A stretch of 20,568 nt of DNA from UBA5436 sp964346085 (GCA_964346085.1 CAYFSZ010000021.1:1-20568); one strand, 5' to 3'; counted from the first letter of the stretch, positions 1 through 8,225 are shown. Made by a program: numbers and translations. Notes: generated by a model not told the origin, from the letters alone.

Positions 1-49
1 TTTACCCGTGTACAGTGGTCATAAAATTGATTTGAAAAGATAATAACTT

Positions 50-778
50 CTACAATTTTGATTTTTCTTTCTGCAAATTCCTCTCAGCTTGGGTGATTGC
101 ACAGTAGTTCGGCATCACAGGTTCAAACTTTGGTGGAACCATCGCAAGCAATTGCATTTGACGTTTGCCAAGCATTGCAATACTTGTCGCTGAAATATTA
201 TTTTCACCAGCTTCCATCTCAAGTCGTTTGATATGTTGAAAATCAAATTTTCTTAATAAAGTTTCGACAGTTTCTGCTCCATCACCTAGTAAAAGTATTG
301 TTTCATCTTTTAGATTTTTCGACAACAAAAACTCTGGTAGTTGATCATTTAAGAACTGTTGATCATGAGATAATCTTGCATCGCCTTGATAAACCGAAGC
401 AAATACTCTGCCTCCGCGTGCATCAAAAGCCGGAATCGTGATATGGTCATGCGCAAACAAAAACGGGTAAGCCAAAGCTTCCAATGAAGATACACCGTAA
501 ACTGGAATTTGCAAGGTGTATCCAATTGTATTCGCTGTCGCAATTCCAATACGGATTCCGGTGAAGGAACCTGGACCAATTGTCACAAAGACTGCTTCTA
601 AGGCATCCATTTCAATCTCGATTGCATCTTTCAATCGATCGATTGTTGGCATGAGATTGACAGAATGTTGATTATTTAATTTTAATGTTTCTATGATTAG
701 CAATTCATCTTTTTTCAAAAAAGCGACAGAGAGACTTTTTCCTGAAGTATCTATTGCTAAGCGATATTCTTTTTCCAT
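50..778 (-). CDS. tsaB: tRNA threonylcarbamoyladenosine biosynthesis protein TsaB
   Basis: TsaB is the non-catalytic ASKHA-fold partner of TsaD. With TsaE it takes part in transfer of the threonylcarbamoyl group to A37 of ANN-decoding tRNAs in the cytoplasm. The sequence shows the N-terminal LAIDTSG strand and the family signature GPGSFTGIRIG near residues 68-78. Its length, about 242 residues, is normal. Two in-frame ATGs are possible, at 790 and 778. I chose 778 because GGAG at 785-788 lies six bases upstream of it, while the 790 ATG has only a poorly placed purine run. The gene follows tsaE within a few bases, the usual tsaE-tsaB arrangement, so the two are probably co-transcribed and translationally coupled. 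The partner genes rimI and tsaD often come next, but the window ends too soon to see them. Family confidence is high. Confidence 0.95.
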   Translation of the reverse strand: MEKEYRLAIDTSGKSLSVAFLKKDELLIIETLKLNNQHSVNLMPTIDRLKDAIEIEMDALEAVFVTIGPGSFTGIRIGIATANTIGYTLQIPVYGVSSLEALAYPFLFAHDHITIPAFDARGGRVFASVYQGDARLSHDQQFLNDQLPEFLLSKNLKDETILLLGDGAETVETLLRKFDFQHIKRLEMEAGENNISATSIAMLGKRQMQLLAMVPPKFEPVMPNYCAITQAERNLQKEKSKL

Positions 779-793
779 ATTGATCTCCATTCA

Positions 794-1276
794 TCAATCT
801 ATTTCCCAATTTTTCAAATGTTCAAAATCAAATTTCTCATCGGAAAGTTCTAAAATGTATGTTCTTCTATTTTCAATTTCTTCGTCCAGTAAAATATTTA
901 GCCAAATCGTTCGTTCAGGTAATACTTCAGTAATACGATCTGCCCATTCGATGACACAAACTCCACCTGCATCGAGGTATTCCATAAAGCCAGCGTCGTA
1001 CCATTCATATACCTCTTGTAAACGATAGGTATCAAAATGAAAAAGTGGAAGATTTCTTTCTCCGGCTTGATGTTCGAACAGCAGTGTAAAAGTTGGACTA
1101 GAAATTGGTGAATTGATTCCAAGTCCTTTCGCAATGCCATGCGTTAAAGTTGTCTTTCCGGCTCCTAATGTTCCTTTTAAAGCAACAATATCATTTGCAC
1201 GTAGAGAACGACCTAATTGTTGACCAAATAGATATGTATCCTCCAGAGATTGCATCAAATATCTTTTCATTACCAT
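794..1276 (-). CDS. tsaE: tRNA threonylcarbamoyladenosine biosynthesis ATPase TsaE
   Basis: TsaE is a small P-loop ATPase that binds the TsaB-TsaD complex and is needed for multiple rounds of t6A37 synthesis on tRNA. The Walker A motif GTLGAGKT is at residues 35-42. Further family landmarks are SPTF near 60-63, HFDTYRL at 80-86 and the IEWADRI segment at 109-115. The 160-residue length is typical. The start at 1276 is supported by AAGGTGA about five bases upstream; an ATG two codons further in is also possible but lies further from that site. The stop codon sits just before the tsaB start, so the pair forms one unit. Upstream is the rpsI terminator, so tsaE either has its own weak promoter or depends on read-through. 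Confidence 0.95.
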   Translation of the reverse strand: MVMKRYLMQSLEDTYLFGQQLGRSLRANDIVALKGTLGAGKTTLTHGIAKGLGINSPISSPTFTLLFEHQAGERNLPLFHFDTYRLQEVYEWYDAGFMEYLDAGGVCVIEWADRITEVLPERTIWLNILLDEEIENRRTYILELSDEKFDFEHLKNWEID

Positions 1277-1300
1277 AAAGTCACCTTTTCTTCATTTCGT

Positions 1301-1328
1301 ATCTTATATATTTTAACTGTTGTCCCAA
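1301..1328 (-). promoter_or_regulatory. possible weak promoter for tsaE-tsaB
   Basis: On the minus strand TTGGGA (1328-1323) and TAAGAT (1306-1301) are separated by 16 bases, each matching the sigma-A consensus at four of six positions. The -35 box falls in the T-tract of the rpsI terminator. The placement suits a tsaE promoter, but the match is weak and could be chance in AT-rich DNA. Confidence 0.3.
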
Positions 1329-1332
1329 AAAT

Positions 1333-1365
1333 AAAAAAGCCTCCGCACAAAAACTGAACGGAGGC
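1333..1365 (-). terminator. intrinsic terminator after rpsI
   Basis: Read on the minus strand, GCCTCCG (1365-1359) pairs with CGGAGGC (1345-1339) across a 13-base loop and is followed by TTTTTTATTTTT. This is a standard Rho-independent terminator 22 bases past the rpsI stop. It separates the ribosomal protein transcript from tsaE. Confidence 0.9.
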
Positions 1366-1387
1366 TGATAAAAGTCGATAATAAAAA

Positions 1388-1786
1388 TTAACGTTTTGAG
1401 AACTGAGAAGCTTTACGAGCTTTCTTGAGACCGTATTTTTTACGTTCTTTAACTCTTGAATCTCTGGATAAGAAACCATTTTTCTTCAATTCTGCTTTAT
1501 AAGCATCTGCATCAGCTTCTACTAAAGCTCTTGAGATACCATGACGAACTGCACCAGCTTGACCTGAGATACCGCCACCGTGAACATTCACGATAATATC
1601 AAATTTGTCAGCAGAGTTTGTTGCGTTTAATGGTTGCATTACGATATAGCGTAAAGTTGCGAGATCAAAGTAATTTTCGAATTCTTTACCATTGATTTCA
1701 ATGTTGCCTTTTCCAGGATATAAACGAACTCTTGCAATTGCTTGTTTACGACGACCAGTTCCGTAATAAAAATCTTTATTTGCCAT
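1388..1786 (-). CDS. rpsI: 30S ribosomal protein S9
   Basis: S9 is a small-subunit ribosomal protein whose C-terminal tail reaches the P-site tRNA. The sequence shows the N-terminal YGTGRRKQAIARVRL segment, the central GGGISGQAGAVRHGISRAL stretch and the diagnostic C-terminal QFSKR tail. At 132 residues it is normal length. It lies 14 bases after rplM. The AAAGGAGG ribosome binding site begins at the rplM stop codon and is well spaced from the ATG, so translation of the two genes is likely coupled. An intrinsic terminator follows. Confidence 0.98.
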   Translation of the reverse strand: MANKDFYYGTGRRKQAIARVRLYPGKGNIEINGKEFENYFDLATLRYIVMQPLNATNSADKFDIIVNVHGGGISGQAGAVRHGISRALVEADADAYKAELKKNGFLSRDSRVKERKKYGLKKARKASQFSKR

Positions 1787-1800
1787 CTAACTCGCCTCCT

Positions 1801-2232
1801 TTACTTCATTTCCCATACTTCAGGTTGTTGTGCCTGATGTGGATGTTCTGGTCCAGCATGGATTTTTAATTTTTTGATCATTTGTCTACCTAAAGCATTT
1901 TTAGGCAACATACCTTTAACAGCTAATTTGAGCAAACGTTCTGGATGTTTTGCTTGCATTTCTTTGAAAGAAATTTCTTTTAATCCGCCTGGATATAAGC
2001 TGTGGCGACGATATGTTTTTTTGTTTTCTTTGTTTCCTGTTAATCTCACTTTTTCAGCATTAACAACGATAACGTAATCGCCTGTGTCTACGAAAGGTGT
2101 GAATTCAGCTTTATGTTTTCCGCGTAAGATAGAAGCGACAACAGTTGCAACACGACCAAGAACTAAGTCTTCAGCATCGATAACATACCATTTACGTTCT
2201 ACTTCAGCAGCTTTTGCTACATAAGTTTTCAT
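1801..2232 (-). CDS. rplM: 50S ribosomal protein L13
   Basis: L13 is an early-assembling large-subunit protein that binds 23S rRNA. Clear family features are KWYVIDAED near residues 14-22, LGRVATVVASILRGKHK, the DTGDYVIVVNAEK segment, YRRHSLYPGG, and the MLPKNALGRQM stretch near 108-118. At 143 residues it is the usual length. An AGGAGG site lies seven to eight bases before the ATG, and a near-consensus promoter lies about 60 bases upstream. It is the first gene of the conserved rplM-rpsI pair. Confidence 0.98.
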   Translation of the reverse strand: MKTYVAKAAEVERKWYVIDAEDLVLGRVATVVASILRGKHKAEFTPFVDTGDYVIVVNAEKVRLTGNKENKKTYRRHSLYPGGLKEISFKEMQAKHPERLLKLAVKGMLPKNALGRQMIKKLKIHAGPEHPHQAQQPEVWEMK

Positions 2233-2291
2233 GTACTTTCCTCCTCGAAATATTTATATCAATTTATTTTTTGCAAAATTAACGCTTAACG

Positions 2292-2320
2292 AATATACAA
2301 AAGTGTGCTTACAAAGTCAA
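2292..2320 (-). promoter_or_regulatory. sigma-A-type promoter for rplM-rpsI
   Basis: On the minus strand TTGACT (2320-2315) and TATATT (2297-2292) are separated by exactly 17 bases, each five of six against consensus. The expected start of transcription near 2285 leaves a leader of about 50 bases, ending in the AGGAGG site of rplM. I saw no convincing L13-binding structure in the short leader. Confidence 0.8.
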
Positions 2321-2400
2321 GTAATATTTCAAATATAATTATTAAACTTATTTTTTCTCTGTTTTTCGCTGTTTATCTCTTGTTTTCTCGTGAGGTAATT

Positions 2401-3855
2401 TTATTTTTTGTTTTTATGTTTGAGTATCATCAGAATAAGAATAATCATTGAAATAACAAGTACAAAAGCCAGTCCACCCAACATTAGTAGATCACTGTTA
2501 TTTTGAAATTTTGATAGAATCCCTTGGCCATTCGGCATATTTTCCTGATCGTTCTCAGAACCAGAGATTGAGGAAGTATTAATGGTCGGTAATTCAGTTT
2601 CCGCTTCATTACGACCAAGTAAATTGTCGATTAAATTTCCTGTTTCCTTAATTTCCTCAGTCATTTCTTCCGTTGCTAATATTTCATTTTTTTCTTCTTC
2701 ATCTAGAAATTCATGTTCAACGAAGTCGTCCAAAGTATTTTCAAAAGTCAAATGATTGATTCCTTGTAGAATGTCAGGATTTTGACCTAAGAATGCATAT
2801 ACTTCAGTTTTGCTAGGACTTCCTGCTTTGATTACTGCTTCTTCTAAAATCCCGCGTAATAACATCCCTGTATTGGACGCACCTGCTTGTCCTTCTAAAT
2901 AACCATTAAAGATGATTCCACAAAGATGTCTGCCATCATAAGTATGTACTGTTGCGGCTAGGCAATAACCAGCTATATCTGTTGTACCTGTTTTGACACC
3001 ATCATAAGTGTGTAGATATGGAGATTCCAAATCACTGTCTCCTAATAACAACAGCTTATTACTATTGTTGAAAATACCCCATTCGCTAGTTGGTACATTT
3101 CGTTCGACGATGTATTGTTTTGTCGATACCAATTCTTGAAAAACTTCATTTTGCATGCTGTATTGAATAATTTTTGCTAAATCGCTTGGTGTAAAATAAT
3201 GATCTTCTAAGCCGAATCCTGAAGCATCGACCATATTTGTTCCAGTTGCTCCTATTTCCTTTGCTTTTTCATTCATCATGAAGACAAAGTTTTCTTCTGA
3301 TCCGCCATAAGTTTCTGCTAAGGCTTTCGCACAATCATTCGCAGAAGCAACCATTAATAGATGTAATGCTTCGCTTGTTGTGATTTGTGTTCCAACACCA
3401 TAGTCAGATCTGACTGATTCAGGCGAGGGTAAATCTAATGCATATTCTGATAATATAACCGGTTTTTCTAAGTCAAAATCAGGAGACTCAATAACTGTAA
3501 TCGCTGTCAAAATTTTCGTCATGCTAGCTGGATAAGCTTGTTCCTCTGCTCCTTTTTCTAGCAGGATTTCTCCTGTTTCCATGTCCGTGACAATATATTG
3601 AGCAGCTTGAATGTCTTCGAATACGGGGAAATTTCGTTGTTTTTGTTCTGTTTTATTTTGCAAAAATGCTTCTGGTAAGAGCCACGTTTTCTCTTCATGA
3701 GTGATTTCAATCATATTTTTTTGCAAATTCAATTCATAATTGGCTTCTGCTTGCACCTTGATATCCGGGAGCAAAACTAGAAAATTTAAACAAGAAAGTA
3801 ATCCTATCAGAATAATTTTCATAGTAATTGTTAATTTTCTAGCGTTTAAAAACAT
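2401..3855 (-). CDS. D-alanyl-D-alanine carboxypeptidase, DacA/PBP5 type, membrane-anchored
   Basis: This is a low-molecular-weight penicillin-binding protein (peptidase family S11) that trims the terminal D-Ala from peptidoglycan stem peptides outside the membrane. Numbered from the upstream ATG at 3861, the active-site motifs are SMTK at 113-116 (nucleophile S113), SAN at 173-175 and KTG at 290-292. A hydrophobic signal sequence covers about residues 12-37. A C-terminal membrane helix at about 459-480 ends in KHKNKK, so the enzyme is anchored at both the signal and tail stages or by the tail after cleavage. An acidic, low-complexity stretch (about 385-455) links the catalytic part to the anchor, so the protein at about 485 residues is longer than typical DacA. 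I chose the ATG at 3855 because GAGGG lies seven bases upstream; the ATG at 3861 is almost on top of that site. It is divergent from prfC. Confidence 0.92.
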   Translation of the reverse strand: MFLNARKLTITMKIILIGLLSCLNFLVLLPDIKVQAEANYELNLQKNMIEITHEEKTWLLPEAFLQNKTEQKQRNFPVFEDIQAAQYIVTDMETGEILLEKGAEEQAYPASMTKILTAITVIESPDFDLEKPVILSEYALDLPSPESVRSDYGVGTQITTSEALHLLMVASANDCAKALAETYGGSEENFVFMMNEKAKEIGATGTNMVDASGFGLEDHYFTPSDLAKIIQYSMQNEVFQELVSTKQYIVERNVPTSEWGIFNNSNKLLLLGDSDLESPYLHTYDGVKTGTTDIAGYCLAATVHTYDGRHLCGIIFNGYLEGQAGASNTGMLLRGILEEAVIKAGSPSKTEVYAFLGQNPDILQGINHLTFENTLDDFVEHEFLDEEEKNEILATEEMTEEIKETGNLIDNLLGRNEAETELPTINTSSISGSENDQENMPNGQGILSKFQNNSDLLMLGGLAFVLVISMIILILMILKHKNKK

Positions 3856-3887
3856 CTTCATTCCCTCTTTCGTCTCATGTAGATATC

Positions 3888-3917
3888 AGAATAACACTTT
3901 GATTTTTATTATGTCTA
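3888..3917 (-). promoter_or_regulatory. probable promoter for the carboxypeptidase gene
   Basis: On the minus strand TAGACA (3917-3912) and TATTCT (3893-3888) are 18 bases apart, matching consensus at five and four of six positions. It leaves a leader of roughly 25 bases before the ribosome binding site. It overlaps the region just upstream of the prfC promoter, so the two promoters are back to back. Confidence 0.45.
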
Positions 3918-3922
3918 CTTTT

Positions 3923-3931
3923 TGATATAAT
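3923..3931 (+). promoter_or_regulatory. extended -10 promoter for prfC
   Basis: The sequence TGATATAAT gives a perfect TATAAT (3926-3931) preceded by the TGn extension. There is no good -35 box at normal spacing, which is acceptable for an extended -10 promoter. It lies 36 bases before the prfC ATG, and a TAAGG ribosome binding site at 3956-3960 sits seven bases before that ATG. Confidence 0.6.
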
Positions 3932-3967
3932 CACTTTGTTTTTAAAATAATGTAGTAAGGACTAACT

Positions 3968-5611
3968 ATGAATTCAGAAGATAAAATCTTAAATAAGGAA
4001 AAGAAAGAATTAGAGAAGCAGATTAAACGTCGCCGCACTTTTGCCATTATTTCCCATCCGGATGCTGGTAAAACGACCATGACTGAGAAATTATTGCTGT
4101 ACGGAGGCGCAATCCATTTAGCAGGTACAGTTAAAGGCAGAAAAGCTGCTCGCCATGCTACTTCTGACTGGATGGAGATTGAAAAGCAAAGAGGTATCTC
4201 CGTTTCTTCTTCCGTTATGCAATTTGAATACGATAATTTTTGTGTCAATATTCTAGATACACCTGGCCATCAGGATTTCTCGGAAGATACTTATCGTACA
4301 CTATGTGCAGCAGACGCAGCCATTATGATGATTGATGCAGCAAGAGGTGTGCAAGAACAAACCATCAAGTTGTTCGAAGTTTGCCGCTTACGTGGTATCC
4401 CAATTTTCACATTTGTTAACAAAATGGATAGAGCCGCAAAATCTCCTTTTGATTTGATGGATGAGTTAGAAAAAGTATTAGGCATTTTTGCAGTGCCTAT
4501 CAATTGGCCAATTGGTACGGATGGTGATTTCCAAGGTGTATACAATCGCAAATTAAATCAAATCGAACTTTTTGATGATAAAAATGAAGATCATGGCGCC
4601 AGTATGGTCAGCGTCAAGGCTTCTTCTATTGATGATCCACATTTAGCTGAAGAACTTGGAAGTTATTATCATGACAAATTAATGGAGGATATCGAACTTC
4701 TCGATATTGCAGGCGATGACCTCGATTTAGAAAAAGTATCAAAAGGTTTACAAACACCTCTATTCTTTGGCTCTGCGCTAACTAATTTCGGTGTTGAATT
4801 CTTCTTACAAGAGTTTTTGTCAATGGCTCCATCTCCTGTGCCAAGAAAATCTAGCGAAGGAATTGTTGACCCAATTGACAATCCTTTTTCCGCGTTTGTT
4901 TTCAAAATTCAGGCAAACATGAATCCTGATCATCGGGATCGTATTACATTTATCCGCATTTGTTCAGGTAAATATGAAAAGGATATGCAGGTCAAACATG
5001 TACGTACAGGAAAGCAAATTCGCCTAGCACAGCCACAACAATTCATGGCTCAAGATCGTAACTTTGTTGAAGATGCTTATGCAGGTGACATCATTGGTTT
5101 ATTTGATTCAGGGAATTTCCAGATCGGTGATAGCTTAACCGTAGGATCGAATTTGGTCTTTGATGATATCCCTGTTTTCCCACCTGAACATTTTGCTAGA
5201 GTTTCTGCCAAAGATTCAATGAAACGCAAGCAATTCCAAAAGGGTATTTCACAATTAGATGAAGAAGGTGCCATCCAGTTGTATCAACAATACGGAATCG
5301 GAACCGAAACTTACATTCTTGGTGTAGTCGGGGTATTGCAGTTTGAAGTTTTGGAACATCGCTTAAAGAATGAATACAATGTCGATTTATCGATTCAGCG
5401 ATTACCTTATCACGTGGCTCGCTGGGTCAAATGGACGGATGAATCAAAACAAAAACCAATCAGCGACATCATTATCGCTTCGAATAATATGCTGGTCGAA
5501 GATAAAGATAAAAATCCTGTTATTTTATTCGAATCAAAATGGGCTACTTCTTGGGTATTGGATCAAAATTCAGGAATGCAGCTAGAAAGCATTAAAAATT
5601 CTGCTGAATAG
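3968..5611 (+). CDS. prfC: peptide chain release factor 3 (RF3)
   Basis: RF3 is a translational GTPase that removes RF1 or RF2 from the ribosome after peptide release. GTPase motifs are clear: G1 SHPDAGKT at residues 29-36, the G2 region RGISVS at 75-80, G3 DTPGHQDF at 97-104 and G4 NKMD at 151-154. RF3-specific landmarks include KGRKAARHATSDWMEIEKQRG after the G1 region and LPYHVARWV in the C-terminal domain. The 547-residue length is close to that of the Escherichia coli protein. The SHPDAGKTT and DWMEIEKQRG wording separates it from EF-G and from TetM-type protection proteins. It is a single-gene transcript ending at a strong bidirectional terminator. Confidence 0.96.
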   Translation: MNSEDKILNKEKKELEKQIKRRRTFAIISHPDAGKTTMTEKLLLYGGAIHLAGTVKGRKAARHATSDWMEIEKQRGISVSSSVMQFEYDNFCVNILDTPGHQDFSEDTYRTLCAADAAIMMIDAARGVQEQTIKLFEVCRLRGIPIFTFVNKMDRAAKSPFDLMDELEKVLGIFAVPINWPIGTDGDFQGVYNRKLNQIELFDDKNEDHGASMVSVKASSIDDPHLAEELGSYYHDKLMEDIELLDIAGDDLDLEKVSKGLQTPLFFGSALTNFGVEFFLQEFLSMAPSPVPRKSSEGIVDPIDNPFSAFVFKIQANMNPDHRDRITFIRICSGKYEKDMQVKHVRTGKQIRLAQPQQFMAQDRNFVEDAYAGDIIGLFDSGNFQIGDSLTVGSNLVFDDIPVFPPEHFARVSAKDSMKRKQFQKGISQLDEEGAIQLYQQYGIGTETYILGVVGVLQFEVLEHRLKNEYNVDLSIQRLPYHVARWVKWTDESKQKPISDIIIASNNMLVEDKDKNPVILFESKWATSWVLDQNSGMQLESIKNSAE

Positions 5612-5640
5612 ACGATGTAATTAAATAATTATTTGCATAG

Positions 5641-5678
5641 AAAAAAGGTAGTTATTCATGAGAATAACTACCTTTTTT
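5641..5678. terminator. bidirectional intrinsic terminator between convergent genes
   Basis: A perfect 17-bp inverted repeat (5641-5657 with 5662-5678) encloses the four-base loop ATGA. The core stem is GGTAGTTATTC, and six A on one side pair with six T on the other, so each strand presents a hairpin followed by a T-tract. It lies between the ends of prfC (plus) and the threonine-synthase-like gene (minus) and can serve both. Confidence 0.92.
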
Positions 5679-5681
5679 GAT

Positions 5682-7331
5682 TTATTCATCTTCTAAAATT
5701 GTGGTGAAAACTTTTTCCATCGCTTCTTCAAAATCTACAAAAACAAGATTTGGCCGTTCATAACCAGAGAGAGCTGCAATCGGAATATTCAAACCACTTT
5801 CTTCTGCTACCAACTCTAATATTTGAGAAAAGTTTTTCTTCTTTAATTCTTTTTTGTTAAAGAGCGCATCTGCACTGACCTGCGAAGATAAAAGTGGATG
5901 CTCTAAAACTGGTATCACAACGCTATTTTGATTCAAGTTGATTCTTCTTGATTTTTTTAAATTATCAAGTGTTAAAGCAGTATACGCATCAAATAAATAA
6001 TCTGTACGTAAATACCAATCAGAAACTGTTTCTGGAATGACTTTGTTCTGGATTACATTAGCATCAATGAATTTCCGCAAATCTTGAAGGATATTATCTA
6101 TTTTTGCGGATTCTCCATTTGCCAAATCTTCCATCACGCTAGAGCTTCGCTCAACATCTCTATTCATAATTTCAAAAATGAATCTTTCCATATTAGAATA
6201 ATAAATTTGATCCAATAGAGGTGTACTTGTTTTAAAAAACTTACGTTTTACATCCATTTTTCCCGTATTCAAAAAATCAACGAAAGCTTTATTTTGATTA
6301 TTGGCAATGGATAATGAAGAAATAGGTAATCCCAGTTCTTTTAGCAGTATACTTACATATAAAAAATCTAAATTGTTATTTGGAAAAGCTAATATGAAAT
6401 CTTGATTTTCTTGAAGAATCTCTTGGTTTAACAAATCGATATATGCTGAAATCAAAAGGATGATATATGCAATATAATAGACGAAATGTTGGCTTCCCAT
6501 ATGGATAACATGTTTATTTTGCTTGAGCAATAGATTGATTTTCTCTTCATTAGAAAAAATCATTTCTGCTAATTGATCATATTCTTCCACTCGACTTTTC
6601 ACGCTGAAAATCGATAATTGATTTGCATTCACAAATTCTTCTGGAAATTCTTTATTTTGTATTTTATTTGACTGTTTATCTATTGCTGCCTCTTCATTTA
6701 TTTCATTTTGATTATTGCTCTCTTCATCCATCAAATCATCAAAACTCAGTTCTGAACTTTCGTCAACAAATCTATTTTTGTTCCAAACATATTGAATTTC
6801 TTTCAATGCATAATTCGTTGCTGATTTTTTATCTATAATGAATAATGGCTTGTATTGATGCGTATCAAAATCTAATGCAGCCAAAGCTTTCAAGTGATGA
6901 ACAGATTCATTGACCACTAAGTACCATTCTTCCCCATCTTCAGCAAGATGCTTCAAACAAGATAATAACAGTGCTTGTGCAAAATCGACATAGGAACCAG
7001 TTTTTCCATTCGTCATAAAAACAAAAGATGGGTTTTCGACATAAGGATTTAAGATTTTACTTTCATAAATCGTTTCATTTTGGAAGTGATCTGCAGGCCA
7101 AGCTTCTTCAATAATCGATTGAATAAGCACCTCTGATAAATCTGGTGCAAAAACAGCAAATATTTTTTTTGCACGATCTACAAATGATAAATCTCTCAAT
7201 TCACTCATAAATTGTTCTGAAAGGATTGGCATATGATCTGGAACATAATATCCCTCCCTCGGTCTTACCGATCTGAACATTTCTCTAAAATTTAATTTAA
7301 TACTACTACTTCTTGTTGTTTGATATTGCAT
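5682..7331 (-). CDS. threonine synthase-like protein lacking the PLP lysine (probable pseudoenzyme)
   Basis: The sequence aligns by eye with threonine synthase (ThrC, fold-type II PLP enzyme) over most of its 549 residues. The N-terminal part matches: FREMFRSVRPREGYYVPDHMP at about 15-35 corresponds to the ThrC 'GLAPDGGLYVPE' region, and LSFVDRAKKIF to 'LSYxExAxxIL'. Further on, ELGLPISSLSIANNQN at 332-347, FLNTGKMD at 353-360 and FKTSTPLLDQIYYSNMERF at 366-384 match 'GLPIxKLIxATNxN', 'FxNTGxYD' and 'KTISPSMDILISSNLERL'. The catalytic elements are lost. Where ThrC has 'HGPTLAFKDF', residues 108-117 read NGKTGSYVDF, so the Schiff-base lysine is replaced by V115. The 'GATSGDTG' loop is absent and 'PTGNFGN' has become FPNNNLD near 316-322. 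An acidic Asn/Glu-rich linker at about 190-230 replaces part of the PLP domain. The frame is intact, which argues for a kept function other than threonine synthesis. It follows a membrane-protein gene by 36 bases. Confidence 0.75.
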   Translation of the reverse strand: MQYQTTRSSSIKLNFREMFRSVRPREGYYVPDHMPILSEQFMSELRDLSFVDRAKKIFAVFAPDLSEVLIQSIIEEAWPADHFQNETIYESKILNPYVENPSFVFMTNGKTGSYVDFAQALLLSCLKHLAEDGEEWYLVVNESVHHLKALAALDFDTHQYKPLFIIDKKSATNYALKEIQYVWNKNRFVDESSELSFDDLMDEESNNQNEINEEAAIDKQSNKIQNKEFPEEFVNANQLSIFSVKSRVEEYDQLAEMIFSNEEKINLLLKQNKHVIHMGSQHFVYYIAYIILLISAYIDLLNQEILQENQDFILAFPNNNLDFLYVSILLKELGLPISSLSIANNQNKAFVDFLNTGKMDVKRKFFKTSTPLLDQIYYSNMERFIFEIMNRDVERSSSVMEDLANGESAKIDNILQDLRKFIDANVIQNKVIPETVSDWYLRTDYLFDAYTALTLDNLKKSRRINLNQNSVVIPVLEHPLLSSQVSADALFNKKELKKKNFSQILELVAEESGLNIPIAALSGYERPNLVFVDFEEAMEKVFTTILEDE

Positions 7332-7367
7332 TTAATCCTCAGTTTATTTAGTAAATCATATATTCAT

Positions 7368-8225
7368 CTATTCGGAAGGTATTGTTTCTGTTTGTGTAGA
7401 AATTGTTTCTTGGCTACTTGTTGCTTGAACATTCGTCTGATTTTCTTGCTCTTGAAATTCCGCAAAATAATCATCTAATAATTGTTGAATTGATGCATCT
7501 TCCTTCGCTCTATCTGTTAACTCGTTCTCAAGCCATTGTAATTGTTGTAAATATTTCACATTATTACCACTTGCATTGAGAATAGCTGGTCTTATTCCAA
7601 AATAAAAAATACTAAGTACAAATAAAGCAATCAGTATCACAAATCCTGTAAAACGAATATTATTTTTCTTCTCTTCATAAGCAACTTCTCCACTCAAATC
7701 CAAAGGATTATCGTTGCCTAGTTTACGATTTAATTCATTAATCTCTTCACGATTTAGATGATGTGCATTTTTGCCTTTAGGTGCCTTCGTTAATACATCT
7801 GCAATGGAAACTTCTTTTTTGTTTTGTTTCTTCGTGTATTGCGGGCTTTTGTCTTTGTGTTTAGATTTTTGATGAGCAATTTCTTTTTCTAATATTGAAA
7901 TCTGTTCCTTCAACATTTTAGATTCTTGCGCATCAACATCAAGAAGACTCACCTTTTTCAGTAAGTCCAATGCTTTTTCATAATCTCGATCTTCTGCAAT
8001 GGAAATTGCCAAAACATGTGAAGCCTGAGGAAACATTGGATAATCGTTTGCAATAGCTGAAATTATACGCAATGTATTTTTCGAATTCGATTTATCTTTC
8101 TTTAAATCATTCAATGCTTTATTAAAGGCATTTACAGCTTCATTAATTTCTCTAGGTGTTGCAAATAAAGAAATATCTTCTACATTTACTGCCTGAAATG
8201 CATCATAGTATTTTTGCCAATTCAA
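7368..8225 (-). CDS. single-pass membrane protein with TPR-like cytoplasmic region, function unknown
   Basis: I do not recognise a named family. The 285-residue product begins with about 110 residues of helical, TPR-like sequence (for example ASHVLAISIAEDRDYEKALDLLKKV near 68-92). A lysine-rich, coiled-coil-like stretch (about 100-140) and a polar linker follow. One strong hydrophobic segment lies at about 193-212, and the C-terminal 75 residues are acidic and Gln/Thr/Ser-rich. There is no signal peptide, and the Lys/Arg-rich side precedes the helix, so the N-terminal part is probably cytoplasmic and the short tail outside. The start codon overlaps the folC stop by four bases (ATGA), so translation is coupled to folC. 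The next gene is the degenerate threonine-synthase homologue. Co-expression suggests, but does not show, that the two proteins work together. Confidence 0.7.
   Translation of the reverse strand: MNWQKYYDAFQAVNVEDISLFATPREINEAVNAFNKALNDLKKDKSNSKNTLRIISAIANDYPMFPQASHVLAISIAEDRDYEKALDLLKKVSLLDVDAQESKMLKEQISILEKEIAHQKSKHKDKSPQYTKKQNKKEVSIADVLTKAPKGKNAHHLNREEINELNRKLGNDNPLDLSGEVAYEEKKNNIRFTGFVILIALFVLSIFYFGIRPAILNASGNNVKYLQQLQWLENELTDRAKEDASIQQLLDDYFAEFQEQENQTNVQATSSQETISTQTETIPSE

Noticed and set aside
1..49. Open minus-strand frame running off the left edge, possibly the next gene after tsaB (rimI or tsaD would be expected).
   Set aside because: The frame has no clear start codon or ribosome binding site, the short ATG frame in another register stops within seven codons, and the visible residues match no family I know.
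693..1028. Plus-strand frame of 111 codons opposite tsaB and tsaE.
   Set aside because: It lies antisense to two well-supported conserved genes, is low in complexity and has no ribosome binding site.
3968..5611. Tetracycline-resistance ribosomal protection protein (TetM type).
   Set aside because: The SHPDAGKTT wording, the KGRKAARHATSDWMEIEKQRG segment and the 547-residue length are those of RF3; TetM-type proteins are about 640 residues with EF-G-like motifs.
5682..7331. Active threonine synthase.
   Set aside because: The lysine position reads V115 and the glycine-rich cofactor loops are absent, so catalysis by the usual PLP mechanism is not expected.
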